NCBI GenBank assembly: GCA_029259745.1
Contig: JAJDEO010000061.1
Span: 1-64,000 of the forward strand
DNA: 64,000 nucleotides
Direction of reading: 5' to 3'
From: Planctomycetota bacterium
GTDB lineage: Bacteria > Planctomycetota > B15-G4
Each line of letters begins with the position of its first letter. Positions within the stretch are counted from its first letter, which is position 1. The translations under genes were made by a program, and so were the position numbers. The notes beneath the pieces were generated by a model. The model saw only the letters and a program-made list of their open reading frames with translations, was not told the DNA's origin and made no database searches. Below are positions 17,388 to 26,593 of this stretch, one piece after another.

Positions 17388-18308
17388 ATGATGGTGCGTG
17401 AGCTGATCGCCGCGTTCGTAGTCGCACTCTCGCTGGCGTCGTGCTCCGACGGCTCGGAGGGCCTCGTCGAGGCTCCCGGCGTCACGAAGGACGACGTCGT
17501 CATCACGAGTTTCGAGCCCGCGCGGTTCCTTGCCGAGCGACTCGTGGGCGATCTCCATCCCGTCATCTGCCCGACGCCAGCGGACGCCGATCCCGCGAGC
17601 TGGCGTCCGTCGCGCGATGACATCCTGGCCATGCAGAAGGCCATGCTCATCGTCGTGGCCGGCGCGGACTTCGAGCAGTGGGTCGACACGGCCAGCCTGC
17701 CCCGCAACCGTGTGCTCCGCCTCGCAGAAGGTCTCCGCGATCCGCTCATCGAGTTCGAGTCGACAACGCACACGCACGGCGCCGGTGGCGAGCACACGCA
17801 CGACGGCGTCGACGGTCACACATGGCTCGATCCGATCGGTCTCGTCGAGCAGTCCGAGCATCTTCTCGAGGCGCTCACGAATGCCTGGCCCGACAGCGCC
17901 AACGCGTTCGAGTCGAACGCCGTGACACTGCGCCGTGACCTCGAGGACCTGCACGCCGACTACGAAGCGATCGCCGCCGACATGCAGGCCGCGTGGGTCC
18001 TCTGCGCGCATCCGGCCTACAACTACCTTGCGCGGCGCTACGGCTGGGAGCCGACCAACCTCGACATCGATCCCGACCAGCCGCTCGCGACCGCGGACTA
18101 CGACGGTGTCGCGGCACGTGTCCATCCGTTCCGCACAACGTTGCTGCTCTGGGAAGCCGACCCGCTGCCCGAGACGATTGCCGCGCTCGATGAGCTCGGT
18201 GTGCATTCCGTCGTCGTGTCGCCGGCCGAACGCCCGTCGGATGAAGGCGACCTCATCGCCGTCATGCGCGCGAACCTCGCGCGGCTCCGGGCGGCGCTGG
18301 ACGCATGA
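17388..18308 (+). CDS. ZnuA-like metal-binding lipoprotein (cluster A-I substrate-binding protein)
   Basis: The product has 306 residues with a lipoprotein signal (lipobox SLASC). GAGGAG lies just before two adjacent ATG codons (17388 and 17391). The fold markers of zinc/manganese-binding ABC proteins are present: VITSFEPARFLAERLVGD, SWRPSRDD, GADFEQWVD, the histidine-rich loop THTHGAGGEHTHDG followed by HTWLDP, CAHPAYNYLARRYG and a C-terminal acidic segment. The His-rich loop suggests zinc. No ZnuB/ZnuC-like permease is present; the neighbours are an FtsX permease and its ATPase. The stop overlaps the cupin gene start (ATGA). Confidence 0.88.
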   Translation: MMVRELIAAFVVALSLASCSDGSEGLVEAPGVTKDDVVITSFEPARFLAERLVGDLHPVICPTPADADPASWRPSRDDILAMQKAMLIVVAGADFEQWVDTASLPRNRVLRLAEGLRDPLIEFESTTHTHGAGGEHTHDGVDGHTWLDPIGLVEQSEHLLEALTNAWPDSANAFESNAVTLRRDLEDLHADYEAIAADMQAAWVLCAHPAYNYLARRYGWEPTNLDIDPDQPLATADYDGVAARVHPFRTTLLLWEADPLPETIAALDELGVHSVVVSPAERPSDEGDLIAVMRANLARLRAALDA

Positions 18309-18667
18309 ACGGCAAGGTCAATCTGCGCGACGCACTCGCGCGCATCGCGGAACACTGGCAGCCGCACCTGGTCGGCGAGCTCAACGGTCAGCATGTCCGC
18401 CTGGCGAAGATCCTCGGCGAGTTCACGTGGCACAGTCACGACGACGAAGACGAGCTCTTCCTCGTCGTCGAAGGTGAGCTGACGTTGAGACTTCGCGACC
18501 GTGAGGTTCACCTCAGCGAAGGCGAGTTCTTCATCGTCCCGCACGGCGTCGAACACATGCCCGTCTCGGAGCACGGCGCGTCGATTCTCCTGTTCGAACC
18601 GGCGGCCACGGTCAACACGGGCAACACCGACGACCCGCGCCGCGTCGACGAGCTGCCGCGACTGTAG
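18305..18667 (+). CDS. Cupin-domain protein
   Basis: The product has 120 residues and a single cupin barrel. Motif 1 appears as GEFTWHSHDDEDELFLVVEG (His, His, Glu metal ligands) and motif 2 as LSEGEFFIVPHGVEHMP (His ligand). Such small cupins usually bind a divalent metal and act as sensors, isomerases or oxygenases of unknown substrate. It overlaps the ZnuA-like gene by 4 bases and ends the ABC operon, which fits a metal-linked role (inference). Confidence 0.9.
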   Translation: MNGKVNLRDALARIAEHWQPHLVGELNGQHVRLAKILGEFTWHSHDDEDELFLVVEGELTLRLRDREVHLSEGEFFIVPHGVEHMPVSEHGASILLFEPAATVNTGNTDDPRRVDELPRL

Positions 18668-18692
18668 GTGCGGCGGGTCGGCGCTTTCGGCA

Positions 18693-19862
18693 TCACTCCG
18701 AAGGCGCGAGCGGCTCGATGTCGAAGGTGAGCTGTGCGTCGACGAAGCGGATCGCCTCGTCGAGGGCGCGTTGGGTGTCGGCTTGGAGCAGGACGTGTCC
18801 GACGTCTTCGCCGACTCCGGCACGCTCGGTGATGTCCGCTCCGGCTTCGACCTTGAGCGCCGAGTGGACGTGGGCCGGGTGGGCACGCACCGCGTCGAGG
18901 CCGCGGATGTCGTTGACGCGACCCTCGCCGGGATGCAGCACGACGACGGCCGTGGGGCGCGGCGGCGTCGTGGGGAAGCGCGCGCGCTCGCCGAGCTCCA
19001 AAGCGCAGAGCGCATTCCACGGGTCGAAGCCGTAGGCCAGCTCGAGGCAGCGCATGATGTACCCGCCGGGCGGTCGGAGCGCGACTTCGCCGACGAAGAT
19101 TCCCTCGTCACCGAGGAAGAGTTCGAGGTGCGTCATGCCCCAGCGCACCGAGAGCGCCTCGAGTGCATGGCGGTTCACGTCGAGCACGCGCTGCTCCGTC
19201 TCGGTGTCCAGACCCGATGGCACGACGTTGACGAACTTCGGCCGCCAGTAGCGCGTTGTGTTGGTCCAAAGGATCTTGCCATTGTGCACGAACGACTCCA
19301 CAGACATCTCGTCGCCAGAGACGAAACGCTCGGCCATGTAACCGCGTCGGGGCAGGGTAGCGGGATCGATGGGACCGGTGACGATCTCGACGCCGCGCGA
19401 TCCGCTCGAGACGCGGTCCTTGACGACGAGCGGGCGTCCGAGCTCGGCGATGCGCGCGCGCTCGTCACGCCGACCGAGGTCGAGGAACTCGGCGACGGGG
19501 ACGCCGGCCTCGCGCAGCGCCCGCTTCATGATCAGCTTGTCGTGGCAACGACGCGCGACGGTGTGCGGCGACGTGCGCGCGCCGAGCACTCGCCGGGCGT
19601 GAGACGCCGTGACGACCGCCGCCTCGACGGACGCGATGCAATGCGTGAACTGTTCGCCCGCGAGCAGCTCCGAGAGCGTGGCCTCGACGGCCGCGCGCGA
19701 GCGCACGAAGGGGGCGACGATCGTCGGTACGGAGCGCGGGAGCTTCGGAGGGTCGCGGTTGAGCCAAAGCGCAAACGGGACGCCACGTGCCGTCAGCACG
19801 GATTCGAGGCGCTTGCGGCGGCCGAGGATCAAGACGCGCGGTGGCTGAGCGACGGTCGGCAT
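18693..19862 (-). CDS. ATP-grasp domain protein (carboxylate-amine ligase-like)
   Basis: The product has 389 residues, starting at ATG 19862 (MPTVAQPPRVLILGRRKRLESVL). The open frame extends 200 bases further upstream, but the extra residues are basic and family-untypical. An N-terminal Rossmann-like domain is followed by ATP-grasp markers: CHDKLIMKRALREAGVPVAEF, RPLVVKDRVSSGSRGVEIV (ATP-binding Lys and glycine-rich loop), YMAERFVSGDEMSVESFV, and the metal-binding LGDEGIFVGEVALRPPGGYIMR. These enzymes join a carboxylate to an amine or thiol through an acyl phosphate. Neither substrate is evident, and the gene stands alone between convergent and divergent neighbours. Confidence 0.85.
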   Translation of the reverse strand: MPTVAQPPRVLILGRRKRLESVLTARGVPFALWLNRDPPKLPRSVPTIVAPFVRSRAAVEATLSELLAGEQFTHCIASVEAAVVTASHARRVLGARTSPHTVARRCHDKLIMKRALREAGVPVAEFLDLGRRDERARIAELGRPLVVKDRVSSGSRGVEIVTGPIDPATLPRRGYMAERFVSGDEMSVESFVHNGKILWTNTTRYWRPKFVNVVPSGLDTETEQRVLDVNRHALEALSVRWGMTHLELFLGDEGIFVGEVALRPPGGYIMRCLELAYGFDPWNALCALELGERARFPTTPPRPTAVVVLHPGEGRVNDIRGLDAVRAHPAHVHSALKVEAGADITERAGVGEDVGHVLLQADTQRALDEAIRFVDAQLTFDIEPLAPSE

Positions 19863-20216
19863 GTCCGGTCTCGCGGCGAGGTGTGTCTGGCGTTCACGCG
19901 GCCCGGCGATCGCCAGCGTGCGCGGCTGCGCTGGCAGCGCCCTCCGAGCGACCGGGACGGTGCGCGCAGCCCGCTCGCGCCCGCGCGTCGTCGACTCCGG
20001 TGGTCGGCGTCCTGCTCGGCTCAGTTGCGCCCGTGTCACGATCGCGGGACGTACGAGGTACAAGCGATTCTACGAAGTCAGCGAGGTCACGACACCCGGG
20101 CGGCGCTGATCTCTCGGCGCGACAAGGTGGGTGCTGTCGCGACTGCTGACGCGCTACGATGTGAGGCTGTTGCCCGCCCGATGTGCGCGCATTCTCCGGC
20201 TCGAAGGAACCTCAGG
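19863..20216. other. 354-base divergent intergenic region
   Basis: This gap separates the start of the minus-strand ATP-grasp gene from the plus-strand efflux operon and must hold both promoters. A short imperfect palindrome, GTACGAGGTAC (about 20051-20061), and a TACGAT hexamer (about 20155), a possible -10 for the efflux operon, are visible. I see no convincing gene or RNA element. Confidence 0.4.
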
Positions 20217-21713
20217 ATGGTTGTCGCCCACCCCGCGAACGGTTGCTCGACACAACCGACCCGCGTCGGTCTGCTGGCCTCGCTGGCGGCGTGGGCACTG
20301 CTCGTGAGCTGTCAGGCGCATCGCGTCGACCTCTCGCCTGGGCCGTCGATCGACGCGCCGCTGGAGTATCCCTCCGCGCGGGGACTCGAGGCCTCGAGCG
20401 CGCGTTCCGGCGAGGCGGAGCCGTGGTGGAGTGAGTTCCGCGACCCGCAGCTCGACGCGCTGATCGAACAGGCCCTCGTCTCGGCGCCCGACGTGGACGT
20501 CGCCCTCGCGCGCCTCGACCAGGCGCGCGCCCGCGCCGCGCAGTCCGACGCTCCACTCCGGCCGCTGGTCGACGGCGAGGCCGGGCGCAGTGCCGAGGCC
20601 CGGGGGAGCTCGCAGTTCGATCAACTCGTCGACGATCCGATCGACCGCTTCGAGGCCGGCTTCGTCGCGACGTGGGAACTCGACGTGTTCGGACGACTGC
20701 GGGCAGAGCGCGCAGCGGCGGGTCTCGACGCCGAGGTCGCCAGAGAAGAACTCGAGGCCGTGCGTCTGGCTCTCTCAGCGGACGTCGCCGACGCCTACTT
20801 CCTCGCGCTCGGCCAGCACCTCCAGCTGCGCCTGCTCTCGGAGCAACTCGAAGTCGACTTGACGCTGCTCGAACTCATCGAACTCCGCTTTGCGCAGGGC
20901 GCCGCGTCGGCTGTCGACCTGCTGCAGCAGCAGGGCCAGGTTGCCGGCACCGAGGCACTCATTCCGCCGACGCGCGCGCTGCGCCGTGTTGCCGAGAACC
21001 GGCTCGACGTCCTTCTCGGGGTTCCGCCCGATGGCGTCGATCGCGTCGACAGCACGTCCTTCGGTGACATGCCGCCTTATCCCGAGATCGGCGTGCCCGC
21101 GCGGCTGCTCCTGCACCGCCCCGATCTGCGCGCGCGTCTCGCGGACATCGTCGCGCGCGACTACGACGTCGCGGCGTCGATCGCCGACCGCCTGCCACGC
21201 TTCTCGCTCGACGGCACGTTCGGTTGGCGCGCGATCGACGGCGACGGAGGCTTCGCGGCATCGCTCGGTGGGCTCGTCACGGCGCCGCTGACGGACGGGG
21301 GGCGACGACGCGCCGTCATCGCCGAGCGCCGCGCGGCCCTCGACGAATCGCTCGCCGCGTTGACAGCGACGTTCCTCGTCGCCATCGAAGAAGTCGACGG
21401 TTCGCTCTGGCAAGAGCAGCGTCAGCGCGAAGAGATCGACGCGCTGCAACACCTCCTCGACATCCTCGAGAGCAACACCGCCGAGGCCCGCAACCGCTAC
21501 GCCAACGGGCTCACCGACTACCTGCCCGTGCTCGTGGCCGTCGAGGATGTCCAGGAGACCCAGCGCGATCTGCTCGAACGCGAGCGGGCGTTGCGTGTCC
21601 GCCGCGTCGGGCTTCACCGTGCACTCGGCGGTCGCGTGCCTGTCGCGGACACGTCCGACCGACGCAGCGCGCGCGCCGAAGGAAGATCCCTCGAGATGGA
21701 AGAGAGCGAATGA
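20217..21713 (+). CDS. Outer-membrane efflux lipoprotein (NodT/OprM, TolC family)
   Basis: The product has 498 residues. ATG 20217 follows GAAGGA and gives a signal with lipobox LLVSC. The mature start resembles NodT/OprM proteins: WWSEFRDPQLDALIEQALVS, then DVDVALARLDQARARAAQ. Paired helical segments occur with WELDVFGRLRAERAAAG and RYANGLTDYLPVLVAVEDVQ. Family members form a trimeric outer-membrane channel with a periplasmic tunnel. It is the first gene of a complete RND tripartite operon and overlaps the adaptor gene by 4 bases. Confidence 0.93.
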   Translation: MVVAHPANGCSTQPTRVGLLASLAAWALLVSCQAHRVDLSPGPSIDAPLEYPSARGLEASSARSGEAEPWWSEFRDPQLDALIEQALVSAPDVDVALARLDQARARAAQSDAPLRPLVDGEAGRSAEARGSSQFDQLVDDPIDRFEAGFVATWELDVFGRLRAERAAAGLDAEVAREELEAVRLALSADVADAYFLALGQHLQLRLLSEQLEVDLTLLELIELRFAQGAASAVDLLQQQGQVAGTEALIPPTRALRRVAENRLDVLLGVPPDGVDRVDSTSFGDMPPYPEIGVPARLLLHRPDLRARLADIVARDYDVAASIADRLPRFSLDGTFGWRAIDGDGGFAASLGGLVTAPLTDGGRRRAVIAERRAALDESLAALTATFLVAIEEVDGSLWQEQRQREEIDALQHLLDILESNTAEARNRYANGLTDYLPVLVAVEDVQETQRDLLERERALRVRRVGLHRALGGRVPVADTSDRRSARAEGRSLEMEESE

Positions 21714-22939
21714 GTCGGCTCAGTGCAGTGTTGCGTGGTGTCGCGACTGTCGGCGTGCTCGCTGTCGGGGCCGGAGCGGCGTGGTGGTTGATTGCCACGG
21801 AGCCCGAGCAAGACAAGGCGACGCCGGCGCGGATCGTGCCGCGTGTCACCGTGCAGCCGCTCGTGAGCGTCGACCGTCCCGTCACGATCGAGGCCTTCGG
21901 AACGGTGATGCCCTCACGCGAAGTCGATCTGGCCGTGGAGGTGGAGGGACGCGTGATCGCGCAGCATGCGTCGCTCGAACCCGGTGGTCGCGTGGCGGCC
22001 AACGAGACATTGCTCGAGATCGATCGGTCCGACTACGAGATCGCCCTCGCCGCGGCCCAGGCCGTCTTGGCCCAGGCGGAGGCAGAACTCGAGATCGAGC
22101 GCGGGCGTGTCGCCGTCGCGGCGCGGGAGTGGGAGCGCTTCGCGGACTCGCTCGCAACGGTGACCGGCGAGGATCGCTCGTCAGCACTCGCGCTACGCGA
22201 ACCGCAGTTGCGGCGCGCCGAGGCCGTGCTGGCGTCGGCGCGCAACGAGGTGAACGACGCTCAGCTCCAGCTCGAGCGCGCCACGCTCCGCGCTCCGTTC
22301 GACGCCGTCATCCTCTCTGAGAGCGTCGACATCGGACGTCAGCTCACACCCGGCACGACCGCGCTGCAGCTCGCCGGCGTGCACACGTTCTGGGTGGTCG
22401 CCTCGGTGTCGTTGGGCCTGGCCTCGCGGCTCCCGCTCGACGGGCGCGGAGCCGACATCGACGTGATCGTCTATCTCGACACCGGAGCCTTCGGTCGCGT
22501 CGCCCGTGCGGGACGCTTCGTGCGTCGCCTCCCCGACCTCGAGAACCGCGGACGCATGGCACGCGTGCTCGTGAGCATCGAGGATCCACTCGGGCTCGAC
22601 GATTCCGACCTCGCCCCGATCCCGATCGGCAGCTACGTCGAGTTGTCGATCCCCGGCGGCGAGATCTCGGGTGTCTTCGAGTCGCCGCGCGCTGCGATCC
22701 GCGAGAACGACCAGGTGTGGGTGCGCGACGAAGAGGGACGGCTGCGCTTCCGGGCCGTCGAGGTCATGTGGCGCGACAACGACACTGTTCTCATGCGCGG
22801 CACCTTCGATGCGGGCGACGAACTCATCGTCAGCTACCTCTCCGATCCCCTGCCCGGCATCGTCGTCGAGGTGCGCCGCGATGAGGGCGGCGTCGACGCC
22901 GCGGCCGGCGAGGCCGTGTCCGACGGAGCGACACGATGA
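21710..22939 (+). CDS. RND efflux periplasmic adaptor (HlyD/MFP family)
   Basis: The product has 409 residues. An N-terminal membrane anchor (VLAVGAGAAWWLIATEP) leads into the barrel-sandwich hybrid domain. There the sequence FGTVMPSREVDLAVEVEGRVI and the later ATLRAPFDAVILSESVDIGRQL are the two halves of the lipoyl-like fold, separated by a coiled-coil hairpin of about 100 residues (AAQAVLAQAEAELEIERGRV). Adaptors of this family bridge the RND pump and the outer-membrane channel. The ATG overlaps the previous TGA, and its own stop overlaps the RND pump start. Confidence 0.93.
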   Translation: MSRLSAVLRGVATVGVLAVGAGAAWWLIATEPEQDKATPARIVPRVTVQPLVSVDRPVTIEAFGTVMPSREVDLAVEVEGRVIAQHASLEPGGRVAANETLLEIDRSDYEIALAAAQAVLAQAEAELEIERGRVAVAAREWERFADSLATVTGEDRSSALALREPQLRRAEAVLASARNEVNDAQLQLERATLRAPFDAVILSESVDIGRQLTPGTTALQLAGVHTFWVVASVSLGLASRLPLDGRGADIDVIVYLDTGAFGRVARAGRFVRRLPDLENRGRMARVLVSIEDPLGLDDSDLAPIPIGSYVELSIPGGEISGVFESPRAAIRENDQVWVRDEEGRLRFRAVEVMWRDNDTVLMRGTFDAGDELIVSYLSDPLPGIVVEVRRDEGGVDAAAGEAVSDGATR

Positions 22940-25900
22940 CGCGCGCCGACGACTCGTCGTCTCCCGACGGCCTCATCGCGTGGATGACGCGCAACCACGT
23001 CGCCGCGAACCTGCTCATGTGGACGCTGCTGCTCGGCGGCGGCTTCATCGCGATGCACATCAAGCAGGAGGTCTTCCCGAGCTTCCAACTCGACATCGTG
23101 AGCATCTCGGTGCCGTATCCCGGAGCGAGTCCCGAGGAGATCGAAGAGGGCATCCTGCTGCCGATCGAGGAGGCCGTGCGCGGGCTCGAGGTCGCCGAGC
23201 GACTCGTCGGGTCGGCCGAAGAAGGGCAGGCGACTCTCTCCGTCGAACTCGTCCCAGGCAGCGACGCCAACCGGGCGCTGCAGGACGTCAAGTCGGCCGT
23301 CGACCGCATCAGCTTCTTCCCCGAGGAGGCCGAGCGTCCGACGGTCGAGCTCCAACAGGAACTCGAGAACGTCCTCTGGATGGTCGTGCACGGCCCGCTC
23401 GACGAGCGCCAGATCTTCGAACTCGCCGAGCGCGTGCGGCGCGAGATGCTCGAGTTACCCGAGTTGAGCCAGGTCGATCTGCGGCTCGGACGAACGCCCG
23501 AAATCCTCATCGAAGTCCCCCAGGCGCGCATGCGCTCGCTTGACCTCACGCCCGGCGACATCGCGCGCACGATCCGAGCCTCGGCGCGTGACTTGCCCGG
23601 TGGAGGTGTCCGCACGCCGGGAGGCGAGTACCTGCTGCGCACCAAAGAGCGCCGCGACGTCGCCAGCGGTTACGAGGACATCGTCCTGATCTCGACTCCG
23701 GACGGCAGCAAGGTGCGCGTGGGCGACATCGCGACCATCCGCGATGGTTTCCAGGACCGGCCCATCGAGAACAGGTTCAACGGTGGGCGTGGGATCTTCA
23801 TCACCGTTTACCAGGTGGGCGACGAGAAGCCGCTGGAGATCTCGGGTGCGGTGCAGGGCTACCTGACGCGACTGCGCGCCGAGCTGCCGGCCGGGTGCGA
23901 CGTGACGATCCTGCGCGACCGCGCCGAGCAGTATCGCGACCGTCTCGAGCTGCTGCTCAGGAACGGAGCGTTCGGGCTGCTGCTCGTCGTGATCGTGCTC
24001 GGCCTCTTCATCCAGCCGCGACTCGCCTTCTGGGTTGCGATGGGCATCCCGACGACGCTGCTCGGGTCGCTGTTGTTGCTTCCGCTGTTCGGCGCGAGCA
24101 TCAACATGATCTCGCTGTTCGCGTTCATCATCACGCTCGGCATCGTCGTCGACGACGCGGTCATCGTCGGGGAGAACGTCTTCTTCGAGATCGAGCGAGG
24201 CGTTCCGCGCTTGCAGGCGGCAGTGCAAGGGGCGCGCGAGATGATCGTGCCCGTGCTCTTCGCCGTTGCGACGAACATCATCGCGTTCTTGCCTCTGCTC
24301 TTCGTGCCCGGTGAGATCGGGCGCTTCTTCGCGCCGCTGCCGGCCGTCGTCATCGCCGTGTTCATGGTGTCGCTCGTCGAGGCGTTGCTCGTGCTTCCGG
24401 CACACCTCGGGCACAGCGCACGCAAGGGCGCGGTGGACGGACCGGCGCGGGCTCGTGGTCCGCTCGGACGGCTTCAAGGCCGCTGCGCAGGACTCGTCGA
24501 GAGCGTGGCCGACCGCGTTTTCATCCCCACGCTGCGCGTGATCGTCGCGCAGCGCTGGGTCTTCGCGGCCGCGCTGGGCGGCATCGTGGTGGTGAGCTGG
24601 GCGTACTTCGACAGCGGGCGCGTGAACTACACGTTCAACCCCGTCATCGTCGGCACGCGCGTCGACGCCGAGATCCAGACGCCGCCGGGTGCCCCCTTCT
24701 CGGAAACCGTGCGGATCGCGAAGCGCGTCGAAGAGGCGGGCAAGCGCGCGGCCGATCGTCTCTCTGACGGCAATGGTGAGGCCGTCGTGCAGGGACGTAT
24801 GAACATCAGTGGTCGCCGCGGCGAGAACTGGGCCGACGTGAACTTCATCCTCGTCGAGGCCCAGGATCGCACCTTCGGTCAGGACGAGTTCGCGCGCGTG
24901 TGGCGCGAGGAGATCGGCGAGGTCGCGGGGCTCGAGTCGCTGTACTTCGAGTGGGAGGAGGGCCCCGGCTCGGGCGCCGGTCTCACCGTCGAAGTGAGTC
25001 ACCCGGATCGGCGCGTGCTCGAGGCCGCCGCGACCGACCTCGCCGCGTCGTTGGCCGAGTACAAGGGCGTGACGGACATCAAGGACGGCTTCGCGTCCGG
25101 CAAACCGCAGATCGACGTCGTGCTCACGCCGAGCGGTCGCGCGCTCGGCTTGACGCCGCAGGAGGTCGGGCGGCAGGTACGTGAGGCGTTCTTCGGCGCC
25201 GAGGCCCTGCGCCTGCAGCGCGGGCGTCACGAGGTCAAGGTGATGGTGCGTCTGCCGCCCGACGAACGCCGCTCCCTGACTGACGTCGAAGATCTCATCA
25301 TCCGCACGGCCGACGGGGGCGAGGCAGCGCTTGCACAGGTCGCCGAGCTGAGGTTCGGGCGTGCGTTCACGCAGATCGACCGCGTCGACGGGCGGCGGGT
25401 GTTGAACGTCACGGCCAACACCGTGCCGGAGATCGTGAACATCAACGAGGTGCGCGAGGCGCTCGAGGCCGACGTCCTGCCCCAGCTCGAGCGCGAACAC
25501 CTCGGCATCGCCTTCGAACTCGCGGGACGTCAACGCGACGAGCGGCGCGCGATCGGCGAACTCGGCCTCGGGCTCATTCTCGCGCTGCTCGGGATCTTCG
25601 CGCTGCTCGCAGGGCTCTTCCGCAGTTACGCCCAGGCGCTCGTCGTCATGCTCTCGATTCCGACGGCCCTGGCCGCGGCGATGTGGGCGCACGTGCTGCT
25701 CGGACACGACCTCTCCGTCGTGAGCCTGTTCGGGATGATGGCGCTCTGCGGCCTCGTCGTGAACGCCGGACTGGTGCTCAACGAACAGGTCAACACGCAG
25801 CTCGGGCGCGGTCGGCCGCTGGGTGAAGCCGTCATCGAGGGCGCGCGTCGTCGCTTCCGCCCGATCGTGCTCACGTCGCTGACGACGTTCGCCGGGCTGG

Positions 25901-26106
25901 TGCCGATGATCGCCGAGACGGCTCCGCAGGCGCGGTTCCTCGTACCGATGGCGATCGCGCTCGGCTTCGGTGTGCTCGTGTCGGGCTTCGTCCTGCTCGC
26001 CTGGGTGCCGGCGTCGCGCATGATCCTCGCCGACGTGCGGCGTGTGTTCGCGTCTTCGAGCGTGCCCGAGCGCCCGCTGACGATCGATCCGACGCCCGAG
26101 ACGTGA
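22936..26106 (+). CDS. RND-family inner-membrane efflux pump (AcrB/MexF-like)
   Basis: The product has 1056 residues, normal for the family. Marker sequences are the amphipathic start followed by a first helix (NLLMWTLLLGGGFIAMHIKQEVFPSF), PYPGASPEEIEEGILLPIE, the TM4 proton-relay segment LGIVVDDAVIVGENVFFEIE with its aspartate pair, and two large periplasmic loops. It is a proton-driven antiporter that exports hydrophobic or toxic compounds. The sequence is less like AcrB than like the uncharacterised environmental RND class. It is the last gene of the operon and converges on a TPR gene. Confidence 0.94.
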   Translation: MTRADDSSSPDGLIAWMTRNHVAANLLMWTLLLGGGFIAMHIKQEVFPSFQLDIVSISVPYPGASPEEIEEGILLPIEEAVRGLEVAERLVGSAEEGQATLSVELVPGSDANRALQDVKSAVDRISFFPEEAERPTVELQQELENVLWMVVHGPLDERQIFELAERVRREMLELPELSQVDLRLGRTPEILIEVPQARMRSLDLTPGDIARTIRASARDLPGGGVRTPGGEYLLRTKERRDVASGYEDIVLISTPDGSKVRVGDIATIRDGFQDRPIENRFNGGRGIFITVYQVGDEKPLEISGAVQGYLTRLRAELPAGCDVTILRDRAEQYRDRLELLLRNGAFGLLLVVIVLGLFIQPRLAFWVAMGIPTTLLGSLLLLPLFGASINMISLFAFIITLGIVVDDAVIVGENVFFEIERGVPRLQAAVQGAREMIVPVLFAVATNIIAFLPLLFVPGEIGRFFAPLPAVVIAVFMVSLVEALLVLPAHLGHSARKGAVDGPARARGPLGRLQGRCAGLVESVADRVFIPTLRVIVAQRWVFAAALGGIVVVSWAYFDSGRVNYTFNPVIVGTRVDAEIQTPPGAPFSETVRIAKRVEEAGKRAADRLSDGNGEAVVQGRMNISGRRGENWADVNFILVEAQDRTFGQDEFARVWREEIGEVAGLESLYFEWEEGPGSGAGLTVEVSHPDRRVLEAAATDLAASLAEYKGVTDIKDGFASGKPQIDVVLTPSGRALGLTPQEVGRQVREAFFGAEALRLQRGRHEVKVMVRLPPDERRSLTDVEDLIIRTADGGEAALAQVAELRFGRAFTQIDRVDGRRVLNVTANTVPEIVNINEVREALEADVLPQLEREHLGIAFELAGRQRDERRAIGELGLGLILALLGIFALLAGLFRSYAQALVVMLSIPTALAAAMWAHVLLGHDLSVVSLFGMMALCGLVVNAGLVLNEQVNTQLGRGRPLGEAVIEGARRRFRPIVLTSLTTFAGLVPMIAETAPQARFLVPMAIALGFGVLVSGFVLLAWVPASRMILADVRRVFASSSVPERPLTIDPTPET

Positions 26107-26142
26107 CGCGCAGCGCGTGGCGAGGCGACGTGCGTCGGCCGC

Positions 26143-26502
26143 TCAGCGCCAGAGGTCGTTGACGCGCGGGTCGAGCTCGAAGGCGCGGTCGTGGTCGGTG
26201 CGGGCGGCCGCGTGGTCGCGCAGGGCGAAGGCCGCGTGACCTCGGATCCACAGGGCGAGCGCGTGGTCGTCCTCGGCGAGGATCTCGTCGCAGGCGCGAC
26301 GTGCTCTTGCGTGATCGCCGCGGCAGAAGTCGATGTACGCAAGCCAGACGGCAGTGCGTCGGTCGCTGTCGCGCATGGGCTCGAAGATCGACGCGGCCTC
26401 GGCGTGATCGCCGCGCTGGATGAGCAACGACCCGAGCGTGATGAGGTTCTCGAGGAACTCGGCTCTGCAGCGCGCGTCGAGGCGGCGCCCGCCGGAGCGC
26501 AC
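26143..26502 (-). CDS. Small TPR-repeat protein
   Basis: The product has 119 residues and about three TPR units (LGSLLIQRGDHAEAASIFEPM, YIDFCRGDHARARRACDEIL, HAAFALRDHAAARTDHDRAFELDP). No signal peptide is visible. The start is GTG 26502; an in-frame TGA about 24 bases upstream rules out a longer product. It lies 91 bases downstream of the sulfatase-like gene on the same strand and is probably part of that operon. Confidence 0.75.
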   Translation of the reverse strand: MRSGGRRLDARCRAEFLENLITLGSLLIQRGDHAEAASIFEPMRDSDRRTAVWLAYIDFCRGDHARARRACDEILAEDDHALALWIRGHAAFALRDHAAARTDHDRAFELDPRVNDLWR

Positions 26503-26593
26503 ATATGGCCGCCGTGCTCGAACGTCTCACCGACCTCGTGGTCGGGTTGTACGGCTGCTCGACGGCGGCAGCGCCCCGCGTGCCGCGCCGACG

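Noticed and set aside
19863..20063. N-terminal extension of the ATP-grasp gene to an ATG at 20063
   Set aside because: The extra 67 residues are basic and repetitive with no family match. ATG 19862 starts exactly at the first beta strand of the fold.
26106..26118. ACGCG-CAG-CGCGT as a terminator between the RND pump and TPR genes
   Set aside because: The stem is only 5 bp with a 3-base loop and would arise by chance in this GC-rich sequence.
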